DNA of 37,354 nt from JAJDFU01 sp964640855 (GTDB lineage: Bacteria > Bacteroidota > Bacteroidia > Chitinophagales > Saprospiraceae), in assembly GCA_964640855.1 (NCBI GenBank), contig CAZXIX010000036.1, forward strand, positions 1 to 37,354, in the 5' to 3' direction. Every line of letters begins with the position of its first letter. The first letter of the stretch is position 1. This document shows, in pieces, positions 6,816 to 15,583 of the stretch. A model generated the notes under the pieces. The model had not been told where the DNA came from. It saw nothing but the letters and a program-made list of their open reading frames with translations, and ran no database searches. Position numbers and translations under genes: made by a program.

Positions 6816-8459
6816 ATGAGATCTCTTTTTTGCCTTTCGCTTATGCTGATCTTCGCTCCCCCGGCCATGCAGGCGCAGGAGGAGGTGCGGGGTGTCCGGA
6901 GAGCCAATACAGCCCTTGCTGAGGTAGAGGAAGGAAAAAATTACCTGTTGGCTATTGGAGTTGACCAATATTCGAAGTGGTTGAAACTGGGAAATGCCGT
7001 AAGCGATGCCAAAGGGATTGTAGATTTATTCACGCAGAGTTTCGGCTTTGAAACGCCGGTAGAACCCTTGTATGACGCTAAGGCCACCCGATTGAATATC
7101 ACCAAAAGCCTGGAGCAGGTCCGACGGATGCTGGAACCAGAGGATAACCTGGTTGTGTTCTTCGCCGGGCATGGCGTTACCCTGACGGATACGGTGGGCG
7201 ATCAGATCATTGAATCGGGATATATCGTACCGGTGGATGGGGCCGGCCTCGAAACCGACGAGCGGGACACCTACTTCAAAATTGACCACTTGCTCAACCG
7301 GCTTTCCCTTTTTCCGGCCCGACATGTGAATATCATTCTGGATGCCTGTCACAGCGGCGTTGCATTGGGCGCGGAGGCCAGCAGCTACCGGGCAGAGGTC
7401 TTATACGAGAGGGAACTGGAGTCCAAACTCAGCCGAAGGATCCTTACCTCCGCCCGGGCCGAGCAACTCGCCTCGGATGTAGGCCCTTTAAAAGACCACT
7501 CTCTGTTTACGGGAATGTTGATCGACGGCTTGCAGACCGGGAGAGCGGATATAGACAAAAACGGATTGATCACCACCTCCGAACTCGGCTTGTACATGGA
7601 ACAAAGCGTAAGCGATTTCTCCGAGGGGCGACAAATCCCAGACTTTGGATCGTTCGGGCTGGATGAAAGAGGGGAAATGACCTTCGAACTCAACAACAAC
7701 AGCCCCTCTTTCCTGCTCACCAACGCATACAATCAACTGCGCAATGGGCAGGTAAATACCTTCCTGGAGACTTACCGCAAGATTGAAAAACTGGATCTGC
7801 CTATCGACAAAACAGCCTATCTCACTTATCGTTACGCCATTCTGACCCGAAAAATCGATCTGGCCCTATCGGTAATGGAACAGCGGCTCCAGGACTCCCG
7901 GTCGGGTATTTCTCCCCTGAGCGAAGAAGAAGAGGAAGGATTTGAAGAGCGCATTCCAAGCCTTAAACATTGGTCCGATATTCTGGGAACACCGAATCTG
8001 GACCCGGATTCTATTCAAGTTGAACTGTTGGGGAAGGACACTTTGGCCATCGTTCCCGTTCACGAAGACTCACTGGTCGTTGAATGCAAGCTGCCCAACG
8101 AAAGTCTCTACTTCTTCCGGATCACCAACAAGAGTTCCCGGCCCGTTTACCCCTATGCTTTGTTCGTGGATGAATCCGGTGATATTTTTCCAATCCTGCT
8201 CTTGCCTCACCACGAGAATTATCCCCAAAACGAACGGATCTACCAGAGAGGAATCGCTCCGGGTGAATCCACCTTTACAGCGCCGCTTTTTCATAAGTTT
8301 GGAAAAGGATGGTTTGTAGACCTAAAGCTCTTTTTCACCCATAAGCCCTACGATTACCTGGTCCTTTCCACCGTATACGTACACCATGAAACGTTTAGAG
8401 AAAAGATGAAAAGGCCGGAAGACATGGTTTCCCGGACTTTCCGGTTGATCTTCAGGTAG
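6816..8459 (+). CDS. exported caspase-like (peptidase C14) protein
   Basis: A 547-residue protein with a signal peptide (residues 1-20, ending MQAQ) and a caspase-fold domain from about 40 to 290. The catalytic dyad is visible: His119 in FFAGHG and Cys178 in DACHSG, the standard motifs of metacaspase/paracaspase-like C14 peptidases. The start YLLAIGVDQYSKW is also typical. The segment after the Cys (TSARAEQLASDVGPLKDHSLFTGMLIDGL) matches the family's substrate-pocket region. Residues about 410-547 form a beta-rich domain (YFFRITNKSSRPVYPYALFVDESGDIFPILL) like the DUF4384-type modules often found with such proteases. The signal peptide puts it in the periplasm or outside the cell. Substrate and role are unknown. 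Its 3' end overlaps the convergent antitoxin-like gene by 8 nt. Confidence 0.88.
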   Translation: MRSLFCLSLMLIFAPPAMQAQEEVRGVRRANTALAEVEEGKNYLLAIGVDQYSKWLKLGNAVSDAKGIVDLFTQSFGFETPVEPLYDAKATRLNITKSLEQVRRMLEPEDNLVVFFAGHGVTLTDTVGDQIIESGYIVPVDGAGLETDERDTYFKIDHLLNRLSLFPARHVNIILDACHSGVALGAEASSYRAEVLYERELESKLSRRILTSARAEQLASDVGPLKDHSLFTGMLIDGLQTGRADIDKNGLITTSELGLYMEQSVSDFSEGRQIPDFGSFGLDERGEMTFELNNNSPSFLLTNAYNQLRNGQVNTFLETYRKIEKLDLPIDKTAYLTYRYAILTRKIDLALSVMEQRLQDSRSGISPLSEEEEEGFEERIPSLKHWSDILGTPNLDPDSIQVELLGKDTLAIVPVHEDSLVVECKLPNESLYFFRITNKSSRPVYPYALFVDESGDIFPILLLPHHENYPQNERIYQRGIAPGESTFTAPLFHKFGKGWFVDLKLFFTHKPYDYLVLSTVYVHHETFREKMKRPEDMVSRTFRLIFR

Positions 8460-8736
8460 ATTTTTTCGGGCTCAGGCCTTCCTGCAGGGAATTCAGTTGC
8501 TGGGCAAGCCGTCTATGCCACTCGTTGGGGTCTGCAATCTGTCCGAATACATCCCAGGCCCGAATGTGCTCAATCACCGCCTCCGGGGAAGGGGTCTTCG
8601 CTTCCCGGTCCTGGGTTTCCTCCTCTTCGATCAGGAGGATCCACCTTGGCAAACTTATCGGCCAGGCCCCTGTACGAATCCGGATCATCCCGTTTTTGAT
8701 CACTGCTTTGAATTCAATGGCTTTCATTTTATCCAT
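8452..8736 (-). CDS. small antitoxin-like protein with scrambled central segment
   Basis: A 94-residue protein from MDKMKAIEFKAV; an ATG 42 nt upstream would extend it with unlike residues, and the second Met (8727) is equally possible. The N-terminus KAIEFKAVIKNGMIRI followed by ILLIEEEE resembles small Bacteroidota proteins, often annotated as antitoxin-like, of the form KAIEFK-VIKNGMIKIP...VKVILL. The middle, RTGAWPISLPRW (8641-8676), does not fit; the neighbouring frame over the same bases reads YRGLADKFAKV, which does. One missing base before and one extra base after would explain this, leaving the ends in frame. No toxin gene is adjacent. It lies 71 nt downstream of parC on the same strand and may be read from its transcript. 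Function is not established. Confidence 0.5.
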   Translation of the reverse strand: MDKMKAIEFKAVIKNGMIRIRTGAWPISLPRWILLIEEEETQDREAKTPSPEAVIEHIRAWDVFGQIADPNEWHRRLAQQLNSLQEGLSPKKST

Positions 8737-8807
8737 GTTTGTCTGTTTACCATTGGAGGAAAAATTCCCCAAATCCATAACTTCGGTAAAGCATACCCCC
8801 GTCTTGA

Positions 8808-11378
8808 CTACAGATCAAAATCGATCTGATCTCCGGCATGCAGTTTCGAATCGGATTCTCCGGATTTTGTGCTTTGGGGATTTTTCTCCTGCACGGATAT
8901 CAATCTGGCATCTTCCAGTCTATTCCCCAGGGCCTTCCACCCTTTGATTTCGATAAAATCTGCCAGATTCACCTCTTTATTTTGTTTCTGACGGTTGGCC
9001 ATAAAAGCGTATTCCACCGTCGGATCTTCATGGGTAGTCGCATAGTAGAGTTTGGAGTCCTTGTGATCGCTGATGAAGGGGAAGCGCTGGTCCAAAGAGG
9101 CGGTCTCGATCATAAATCGCTTGACTACCGTCCGGCCTTTGTTGCCTTCGTAATAAATAGCGCTCACGGCATCAAGGGGATCGTATTTGGAAATAAACTC
9201 GATCTGATCGGGCTGGTATTTGCGCGTCAGGTCCAGTTCGTTCATTTCGTAGGTGCCATCCTTATATAGGACCAGGATCAAGTCGCCGGTATCGAAAGCG
9301 CCCAGGTAGCGGCCGCGTTCTTCTGTGTTCAGCCGGCCGCTTACCTCATCAATCCACACCTTTAGGGCGCCGAGGGTCGATTTACCCACCTCCAGCAGTT
9401 CTACTTTTCGGACGGGGTATTTCGTGACCGTATTCCCTTTGGAGCTTCTTCCTTTGATGTCCAGTTCGCCGAAATCAAAATCAAAGACTTTCTTCCGGGC
9501 CCGGGCGCTCTGGCTCAGATAGACCTGCACCACCTCTGCTTCTCCGTTCGGATTGGCGGAGAAGTAAAGGACTTTGGAATTGTTGTCGCCGCTGGTCAGA
9601 TCGTATTCCCGATCCCGGGTGATGGCGCTGACGTTAAAACGTTTGGCAAAAGAACGGCCTGTCTTCCCGTCGAGGTAGATCAGATTGTAGGTCGTCCGTT
9701 CATCGCTCTTGTTCCAGACCGCTACGTGGAGAATGTTTTTCCCCATAAACACTTTGTCGGCGATCCGGGAGACCTTGAACTTGCCGTCCTTGCGGAAAAC
9801 GATCACATCGTCTATGTCGGAGCAATCGCAGACGAATTCATCCTTTTTCAGTCCATACCCGATGAAGCCTTCCTTCCGGTTGACATATAACTTGGCGTTG
9901 TTGGCAACGACCTGCGTGGCTTCTATCTCTTCGAAAGTGGCGATCCGGGTCCGCCTTTCCCGCCCTTTTCCATATTTCTCCAGCAAGTTCTCATACCAGG
10001 AGATGGTATAGGCTGTGAGGTTTGCCAGATGATTTTTGACCTCTTCCAGTTCTTCGGCCAATTTCACCATCAGTTCCTCTGCTTTGAAGGTATTGTATTT
10101 GGAAATCCGTTTGATCCGGATCTCCGTCAGGCGGATCAGGTCGTTTTCAGAAATATCCCGGATCAGCAGCAGCCTTTCGTCGGCCTCTTCGCCCGGCACG
10201 CGCACATAGCGGCGCAGGCCGGTATCGATCGTTTCCAGCACGGCCTCCCAGGTTTCGCATTCTTCAATGTCTCGGTAGATCCGTTCTTCGATGAAGATCT
10301 TTTCCAGGCTGGCGAAATGGAGTTTTTCCTCCAATTCGTGCTTGCGGATCTCCAATTCCCGCCGGAGCAACTCTCTGGTTTGCTCTGTGCAAACGCGCAG
10401 AATATCCTCCACCGAGACGAAGTGGGGTTTTTCGGCGATGATGATGCAGGCATTGGGTGCAATGGAAACCTCGCAATGCGTAAACTTATAGAGGGCATCT
10501 ATGGCCACCTCCGGGGAAATGCCGGGCGCCAGTTCAACCAGGACCTCTACTTCGGCGGCCGTATTATCCACTACCCGTTTGATCTTGATCTTGCCCTTGT
10601 CGTTGGCTTTCAGAATGGAGTCGATCAGGCTGACGGTAGTGACGCCATAAGGAAGCTCGCGAATCGCCAATGTCCCTTTGTCGACCACTTCCAGTGCCGC
10701 GCGGACCTTTACTCTTCCGCCCCGTTTCCCGTTTTGGTAATCGGATACATCGATCAATCCCGCGGTAGGAAAATCAGGGTAGATCTTCACTTTTTTATCT
10801 TCCAGGATCTTGATGGAAGCCTTGATCAACTCGACAAAGTTGTGCGGTAGGATCCGCGTGGAAAGCCCTACGGCGATGCCCTCTACGCCTTGTACAAGGA
10901 CCAGCGGGAACTTTACGGGCAGGGTGATCGGTTCCTTTTTCCGCCCGTCATAGGAAAGTTGCCATTCCGTGGTCTGCGGGTTGAAGGCCACCTCGAGGGC
11001 AAAAGGGGTAAGGCGTGCCTCTATGTATCGGGAAGCCGCAGCACTGTCGCCGGTGCGGTAATCGCCCCAGTTCCCCTGGGTATCGATCAGTAGGTCGCGT
11101 TGCCCCATGTTGACGAGGGCATCACCGATGGCAGCATCTCCGTGCGGGTGATATTGCATGGTCTGGCCAATGACGTTGGCCACCTTATGGAACCGCCCGT
11201 CTTCCATCTCCCAAAGGGCATGGAGTATCCGCCTCTGAACGGGTTTCAATCCGTCCTTAATTGCGGGCACAGCCCTATCCAGTATGACATAGGAGGCATA
11301 GTCGAGGAAATAATCCTCGTACATGCCTCTCAGGTTGATGACTCCATTCCCGTTTTGATTCTTTTTTTCTTCCTCCAT
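8808..11378 (-). CDS. parC: DNA topoisomerase IV subunit A
   Basis: The breakage-reunion subunit of topoisomerase IV, which unlinks daughter chromosomes. The start at 11378 (MEEEKKNQNGNG) gives 856 residues; an in-frame ATG 51 nt upstream adds residues unlike the family. GMYEDYFLDYASYVILDRAVPAIKDGLKPVQRR is split here over positions 18-50 as the opening of the winged-helix core, followed by QTMQYHPHGDAAIGDALVN, and the catalytic Tyr118 is in AAASRYIEAR. A coiled-coil tower (about 350-480) and a beta-pinwheel-like C-terminus follow. No GyrA box (QRRGGKG type) is seen, which with the Bacteroidota-type N-terminus favours ParC over GyrA. A partner parE is not in the window; the gyrB at 25.6 kb is a different enzyme's subunit. 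Confidence 0.93.
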   Translation of the reverse strand: MEEEKKNQNGNGVINLRGMYEDYFLDYASYVILDRAVPAIKDGLKPVQRRILHALWEMEDGRFHKVANVIGQTMQYHPHGDAAIGDALVNMGQRDLLIDTQGNWGDYRTGDSAAASRYIEARLTPFALEVAFNPQTTEWQLSYDGRKKEPITLPVKFPLVLVQGVEGIAVGLSTRILPHNFVELIKASIKILEDKKVKIYPDFPTAGLIDVSDYQNGKRGGRVKVRAALEVVDKGTLAIRELPYGVTTVSLIDSILKANDKGKIKIKRVVDNTAAEVEVLVELAPGISPEVAIDALYKFTHCEVSIAPNACIIIAEKPHFVSVEDILRVCTEQTRELLRRELEIRKHELEEKLHFASLEKIFIEERIYRDIEECETWEAVLETIDTGLRRYVRVPGEEADERLLLIRDISENDLIRLTEIRIKRISKYNTFKAEELMVKLAEELEEVKNHLANLTAYTISWYENLLEKYGKGRERRTRIATFEEIEATQVVANNAKLYVNRKEGFIGYGLKKDEFVCDCSDIDDVIVFRKDGKFKVSRIADKVFMGKNILHVAVWNKSDERTTYNLIYLDGKTGRSFAKRFNVSAITRDREYDLTSGDNNSKVLYFSANPNGEAEVVQVYLSQSARARKKVFDFDFGELDIKGRSSKGNTVTKYPVRKVELLEVGKSTLGALKVWIDEVSGRLNTEERGRYLGAFDTGDLILVLYKDGTYEMNELDLTRKYQPDQIEFISKYDPLDAVSAIYYEGNKGRTVVKRFMIETASLDQRFPFISDHKDSKLYYATTHEDPTVEYAFMANRQKQNKEVNLADFIEIKGWKALGNRLEDARLISVQEKNPQSTKSGESDSKLHAGDQIDFDL

Positions 11379-11681
11379 GGACTTGGGATTTTCTGAAACC
11401 GGCCGATTCAGCCCGCAACCGGTTCTCAAATGGAAATATGGTGAAAATTGAATTGAAAATACAAAAAAGCTTTGTTTTTTAAAACAAATTGTTTATTTTA
11501 AAATCCCGTTGGATGCTTCCCATCTTGTGCGAGAAGCTGCTCTTATGTGGGCTTCACCTAAAAATCCTTGCCTGGGCAGCGACCGAATAGGGCTATACGT
11601 TTTCTTTTTGTAATCCATCCTGCGAATAATACGTTGTGCATGTTAACCTTTCCGGTTAATTTTAGGTAACTGAATGCACGG
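11379..11681. other. intergenic region between parC and the ECF sigma gene
   Basis: About 300 nt with no credible gene. It holds the divergent promoters of parC (minus) and the sigma gene (plus). An A/T-rich stretch at 11460-11503 contains the inverted repeat TTTGTTTT/AAAACAAA. Near the sigma gene lies TTAACC-N5-GGTTAA, listed separately. Confidence 0.6.
11643..11659. promoter_or_regulatory. inverted repeat upstream of the sigma factor gene
   Basis: TTAACC (11643-11648), spacer TTTCC, GGTTAA (11654-11659): a perfect 6-bp inverted repeat 22 nt before the ATG. The right arm overlaps TAATTTTA, a weak -7-like box, and a further GGTAAC follows at 11665. It could be an operator or the recognition site for autoregulation. 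Confidence 0.4.
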
Positions 11682-12254
11682 ATGGAAGTAGTACTCCCTA
11701 TTGGATTGAACGAACAAGACCTGCTGGCGGCATGTGCCCGGCAGGAAAGATGGGCGCAGAAGATCCTCTACGAGGAATTTCACCGACCCATGATGGGGGT
11801 CTGTTTGCGTTATTCCAACCATGAGGAGGATGCGCGGGACATTTTACACGAAGGCTTTATCAAAGTTTTCAAGCACATCGGGAAGTTTGAACCAGGAACT
11901 TCCTTGCCGGCCTGGATGCGAAGGATCATGGTGAACACGGCGATCGATTATTACCGCAAAGTGATCAGGAGGCGAACCGAAGATATTGAAGAAGCTGTCC
12001 GCCTGCAATCCGACGATGTGGATGCGGTCAGCCAGATGTCGGAGGCAGAGATTCTGCAGGCCGTGCAAAAACTGAGTTTCGCCTACCGCGCGGTGTTCAA
12101 CTTGTACGTGATCGAAGGCTACTCCCACAAGGAGATCGCCGATATACTGAATATTTCAGAAAGTACCTCCAGATCCAACCTGGTGAAAGCCAGAACGAGA
12201 TTGAAAGAAATGATCCGGGAAGGATTAGACCGACATGAAGGACAAGGAATTTGA
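11682..12254 (+). CDS. ECF (sigma-70 family) RNA polymerase sigma factor
   Basis: A 190-residue extracytoplasmic-function sigma factor. Region 2 spans about residues 25-95 (ILYEEFHRPMMGVCLRY, DILHEGFIKVFKHIGKF, WMRRIMVNTAIDYYRK) and region 4 about 120-180 (FAYRAVFNLYVIEGYSHKEIADIL, a helix-turn-helix). Region 3 is absent, as usual in ECF factors. The last 20 nt overlap the start of the next gene, a TM-plus-barrel protein, so the two are probably co-translated and functionally linked. In Bacteroidota such a pair is often sigma factor plus membrane regulator. No target genes can be named. Confidence 0.93.
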   Translation: MEVVLPIGLNEQDLLAACARQERWAQKILYEEFHRPMMGVCLRYSNHEEDARDILHEGFIKVFKHIGKFEPGTSLPAWMRRIMVNTAIDYYRKVIRRRTEDIEEAVRLQSDDVDAVSQMSEAEILQAVQKLSFAYRAVFNLYVIEGYSHKEIADILNISESTSRSNLVKARTRLKEMIREGLDRHEGQGI

Positions 12255-13665
12255 CCATATCATTCGAAAGAAGCTGTCGGAACTGTCCGGACCGGTCGAC
12301 CCTTCGGGTTGGGAGGATATCGAATCTGAACTGGACGCAGGCCCTCCCCTCTCCGATCAGGAGTTCGACCAAGCCATTTTTCAGAAGCTGCATCGCTACG
12401 AGGCCGGCGAGGCCACTGCAGGCTGGGAAGCTTTCGCCCGGAATTTGGAGCTGGCTCAGCTACCCGACCGCCTGCTTCGGCTCAAAGTACTGGAGCTCAT
12501 GGTCTTTCTCTTCCTGCTCCTCCCCTTTACTACTCAGGATCCGGCTATCCACCCAGCCAAGCCTTCCACTTCCGAACCGACGGCTCCCATAGCTCAATCG
12601 ACGGAATCCCTGCTTTCTCCGGAAGAATCCCTGTCGCAGTTTCCGGATGCCCTCCCCTCGTTTTTGAATACCCCTCCTGCGGAACCATCCCAAGCGGTAA
12701 AAAACACGGATTCCCATTCGAATCGGGGCTTCACCCGGCTGCCTTCCTCCGAGCTGATTGCCCTTCCGCAAAAGAAAGGTATCCCCGACAAGATCAACTT
12801 GACCTATCCCCCCCATACCTCTTCAATTGCCAACCCTTCGGAAGCCGCTTTGCACAAAGATGTGCTCCTGGGCCAAATAAATCCCCTTTCGTCGGTACAA
12901 CAAGGGCTACCCAATTCCTCCTGGCCGGATATTCAGCAAAATCCCCCCGCAAAAAAGCTCCGCAAGCCCCTGATCCTGAGCGTTTTCAGTGGATTCAACT
13001 TCAATAAGATCGTCACCCCTGCTCAAGACAATTACGAAGTGCCGCCCATCGTGCGTTACCACCCGGGTTTCGAGGCAGGTGCGGACCTGGCAGTAGGACT
13101 GGGCAATTGGGAAGTATCCGGGGGCATCAAATACACCTCCTACCGCTACCTCCCCCAGCAGGTTCTTTACCTGGAAGGCAGCCTGGTGGACGGCGTATAC
13201 GGTGCCGGGTTTAAAAAGATCGAACTGAGTGCTTTGAGTTTGTCTGCCGGCATCCGGTATCCCTTGCTGACTGCCCCTCGCTGGTCTGTTTCCGCCGGTG
13301 CAGGCCTGCAATTCAACACCATTTTCGACGTGCATCGTCAGGTAGCCGAATTGGATGCCTTCCTGCAGGAAAGCCCCGTACGGGATCTTCCACGCCGAGA
13401 GACCCTGAATACCAAGCCGGCAGCTATCGAGAGCAAGAATTACTCCAACGGATGGCTGGAAGGAGGTCCTTTTTCGGAAAACAATTTCCTCTCGGCCGAC
13501 CTCAACCTGACCGGCGAGGTATTTTTCAGTCCCAAATGGAGTCTTTTCAGCCAATTATCCTATCAACCCTTTCTTCCCATACGCAGGCAAGGAGTGGGCC
13601 CGGATCGGGATCGGATCCATACCCTGGGGCTGAAGGCCGGCCTCCGGATCCGATTCATTCGCTAA
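12235..13665 (+). CDS. membrane protein with duplicated N-terminal motif and C-terminal outer-membrane-type barrel
   Basis: A 476-residue protein of unknown function overlapping the ECF sigma gene by 20 nt. Residues 1-40 and 41-80 hold two copies of a motif: EFDHIIRKKL...GWEDIESEL and EFDQAIFQKL...GWEAFARNLE. A single hydrophobic segment follows at about 82-100 (LKVLELMVFLFLLLPF), then a Pro/Ser/Thr-rich linker to about 240. From about 245 the sequence alternates like a small beta-barrel (LILSVFSGFNFNKI, WEVSGGIKYTSYRYLP, LSAGIRYPLL, GLKAGLRIRFIR), as in PorT-like outer-membrane proteins. The layout suggests a cytoplasmic anti-sigma-like region, an inner-membrane helix, a periplasmic linker and a barrel. 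That is inference; the topology is unusual. Its last 11 nt overlap the convergent hydrolase gene. Confidence 0.75.
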   Translation: MKDKEFDHIIRKKLSELSGPVDPSGWEDIESELDAGPPLSDQEFDQAIFQKLHRYEAGEATAGWEAFARNLELAQLPDRLLRLKVLELMVFLFLLLPFTTQDPAIHPAKPSTSEPTAPIAQSTESLLSPEESLSQFPDALPSFLNTPPAEPSQAVKNTDSHSNRGFTRLPSSELIALPQKKGIPDKINLTYPPHTSSIANPSEAALHKDVLLGQINPLSSVQQGLPNSSWPDIQQNPPAKKLRKPLILSVFSGFNFNKIVTPAQDNYEVPPIVRYHPGFEAGADLAVGLGNWEVSGGIKYTSYRYLPQQVLYLEGSLVDGVYGAGFKKIELSALSLSAGIRYPLLTAPRWSVSAGAGLQFNTIFDVHRQVAELDAFLQESPVRDLPRRETLNTKPAAIESKNYSNGWLEGGPFSENNFLSADLNLTGEVFFSPKWSLFSQLSYQPFLPIRRQGVGPDRDRIHTLGLKAGLRIRFIR

Positions 13666-14452
13666 GCCTTTCCAGAAAAGGCAGTATTTCATACCAGTTG
13701 GGATCGTGCCCCCCGGTGTAGTTCAGGATCCTCACCTGCGGGACACCTCCAATCCATTTCCCCAGCTTTTTTTCCCGGATCAGTGGATCCTCCGTTCCCC
13801 AGGCCAGGAAAACCGGAATATCCGTCCTGGGGAGCATTTTTCGGGCTACCGGCAGATGGGAAGCCGCATCTACGACTGCACGCCAGGTGGCGAAGAGACG
13901 CATGCGTTGAGAGGGGCTACCTAACTGTTTTTGAAGGAAGAGGCCATGAGCCTGGGAGATGAGGCCCCATTTCCGGAGGCTTGCTATTATCCACAGCCCG
14001 ATCGTTGGATTTTGCATGCTGCGCTCCAGAGCACCAACGTTAGCCTTGGAAATGCGGCTGATCCACCCCAGACCGCTGGTGACCAAACCGTCGGGGGCCA
14101 GGAGCACCAGGCCTTCCAGCCAGGGAATCAATCCGCCCGAAGCAGCCAGGGCAAAGCGCGCACCCATGCTGTGGCCCAGTAAAATGAAGCTCCTCGCGCC
14201 CTCTGCTCTTCGAATCCGATCTACCAGGTCGATGAGGTCCCAAAGCGTAAAGTCTCCCTCCCAGCGGGTTTTTCCATGGAAAGGGAGATCCGGAGCCCAT
14301 ACCTGAAAGGATTGCAAAGTGGAAAGCGGCTGAAAATAGGACCCGGTCTTTCCGTAGCCGTGCAGGGCAATGATCAAGTTTTTGCCTTCCCCAAAGATTC
14401 GGACAAAGACCTCTTTGCCGCCGCCCGCCTGAATGGTAAGTGCATCCTTCAC
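13655..14452 (-). CDS. alpha/beta hydrolase
   Basis: A 265-residue alpha/beta-hydrolase fold protein. The likely triad is Ser95 in LLGHSMG, Asp222 in GTEDPL and His249 in YTGGHDPNW, with the oxyanion motif HGYG at 31-34. No signal peptide, so probably cytoplasmic. The start is GTG (minus strand, 14452-14450); no in-frame ATG lies nearby before the conserved region. The substrate cannot be told from sequence; esterase or C-C hydrolase type activity is possible. It stands alone, convergent with the sigma/barrel pair and divergent from the DUF547 lipoprotein. Confidence 0.88.
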   Translation of the reverse strand: MKDALTIQAGGGKEVFVRIFGEGKNLIIALHGYGKTGSYFQPLSTLQSFQVWAPDLPFHGKTRWEGDFTLWDLIDLVDRIRRAEGARSFILLGHSMGARFALAASGGLIPWLEGLVLLAPDGLVTSGLGWISRISKANVGALERSMQNPTIGLWIIASLRKWGLISQAHGLFLQKQLGSPSQRMRLFATWRAVVDAASHLPVARKMLPRTDIPVFLAWGTEDPLIREKKLGKWIGGVPQVRILNYTGGHDPNWYEILPFLERLSE

Positions 14453-14684
14453 CCGGAAAAACTAACGAAAAAAGCTGAATGTCGATCTCCTTATCGTCTT
14501 ACCGGTTGGCAGGAAAACCCGAGCCTGCTGCTACAAAAGCTTCGCTTGACCCTTGTTCGGATGCTACAAAAAAATTGTTCGGGAAAAGAGCTTTCCATCC
14601 GTATCAAATGCCCGGATGCCGATAGCGCTTCGCTTCGGATGCAACCCAAGTTGGTGCAGATCGTTTACCAGGTAAATCCTCTTT

Positions 14685-15464
14685 ATGCTACGGATCACCC
14701 TGTGGGTTTCGATTGTGTTGCTGGCGATGGGCTGCCGGGTAAGGGATTATGCCTCCGACTCGCTCCCCGTCTCCCATCAGCGCTGGACCGATTTGCTGGA
14801 AAAACATGTAGACGAGGATGGCTGGGTCGACTACCCGGGTTTTATTCGGGACAGCGCAAAGCTGTACGAATACCTTGCGCTTCTCGCCAGCCATCATCCC
14901 AATCGTTCCAACTGGTCTTCGGAAGAAAGAAAGGCCTACTGGATCAATGCCTACAATGCCTTCACGGTACAACTCATATGCCGGCATTATCCGGTGGAGG
15001 GCATCAAGAAGATCAAGGCCGGCATTCCCTTTGTGAATTCGGTTTGGGACATCAAGTTTATCGAAATCGAGGGACAGACTTACGATCTCAACAACCTGGA
15101 ACACGGTATCCTGAGGAAGAAATTCAGGGATCCGCGCATTCATTTCGCCCTGAACTGTGCATCCGTCTCCTGTCCCCGACTGCGGGGATCCGCATTTACG
15201 GCAGATTCTTTGGACGCACAACTCGACGAGGCAGGAAGACAGTTTCTAAGCGAAGATCTTCGAAACCGAATCCGGTCAGACAGCTTGAATATATCCTCGA
15301 TCTTCAAATGGTACAAAGGCGATTTTGTCAGCCAGGACCAAAGCCTGATCGATTTCCTGAACCAGTTTGCTCCCGTGAAAATTTCTCCGGATGCCGAAAT
15401 CGAATACCTGGATTACGATTGGCGGCTGAATCAACAAGGCGTAATGGACGGGACCGATGAGTAA
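14685..15464 (+). CDS. DUF547 lipoprotein
   Basis: A 259-residue predicted lipoprotein: hydrophobic leader with lipobox LAMGC, Cys17. The remainder is a DUF547 domain, recognisable by YWINAYNAFTV (85-95), DLNNLEHGILRKKF, RIHFALNCASVSCPRL (151-166, Cys158 and Cys163) and the final LDYDWRLN. The molecular function of DUF547 is not established. The same signature motifs occur in the DUF547-barrel fusion at 20.7 kb, so the organism has at least two versions, one anchored by lipid and one joined to an outer-membrane barrel. The 232 nt upstream, divergent from the hydrolase, contain no gene. Confidence 0.88.
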   Translation: MLRITLWVSIVLLAMGCRVRDYASDSLPVSHQRWTDLLEKHVDEDGWVDYPGFIRDSAKLYEYLALLASHHPNRSNWSSEERKAYWINAYNAFTVQLICRHYPVEGIKKIKAGIPFVNSVWDIKFIEIEGQTYDLNNLEHGILRKKFRDPRIHFALNCASVSCPRLRGSAFTADSLDAQLDEAGRQFLSEDLRNRIRSDSLNISSIFKWYKGDFVSQDQSLIDFLNQFAPVKISPDAEIEYLDYDWRLNQQGVMDGTDE

Positions 15465-15497
15465 AGAAGGGATGTTTTTCGCAGACCAGCTAAAAGC

Positions 15498-15518
15498 AAG
15501 GCACTTGGCGAGCCTTTT
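15498..15518 (+). terminator. possible terminator after the DUF547 lipoprotein gene
   Basis: AAGGC/GCCTT stem with a 9-nt loop followed by a short TT run, 33 nt past the stop. The stem is short, so it is tentative. Confidence 0.35.
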
Positions 15519-15583
15519 CACACCTCATTTTCACAAGGGCTAAATGGAAAACCTGAACGGGATCAGCCCGATCCGGGCAGACG

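Noticed and set aside
6816..8459. Caspase-like protein as part of the SIR2/STAND system
   Set aside because: It is 4 kb away, on the other strand, past other genes, and has a signal peptide.
14276..15460. 394-codon plus-strand open frame
   Set aside because: Overlaps the DUF547 lipoprotein in another frame and has no recognisable domain.
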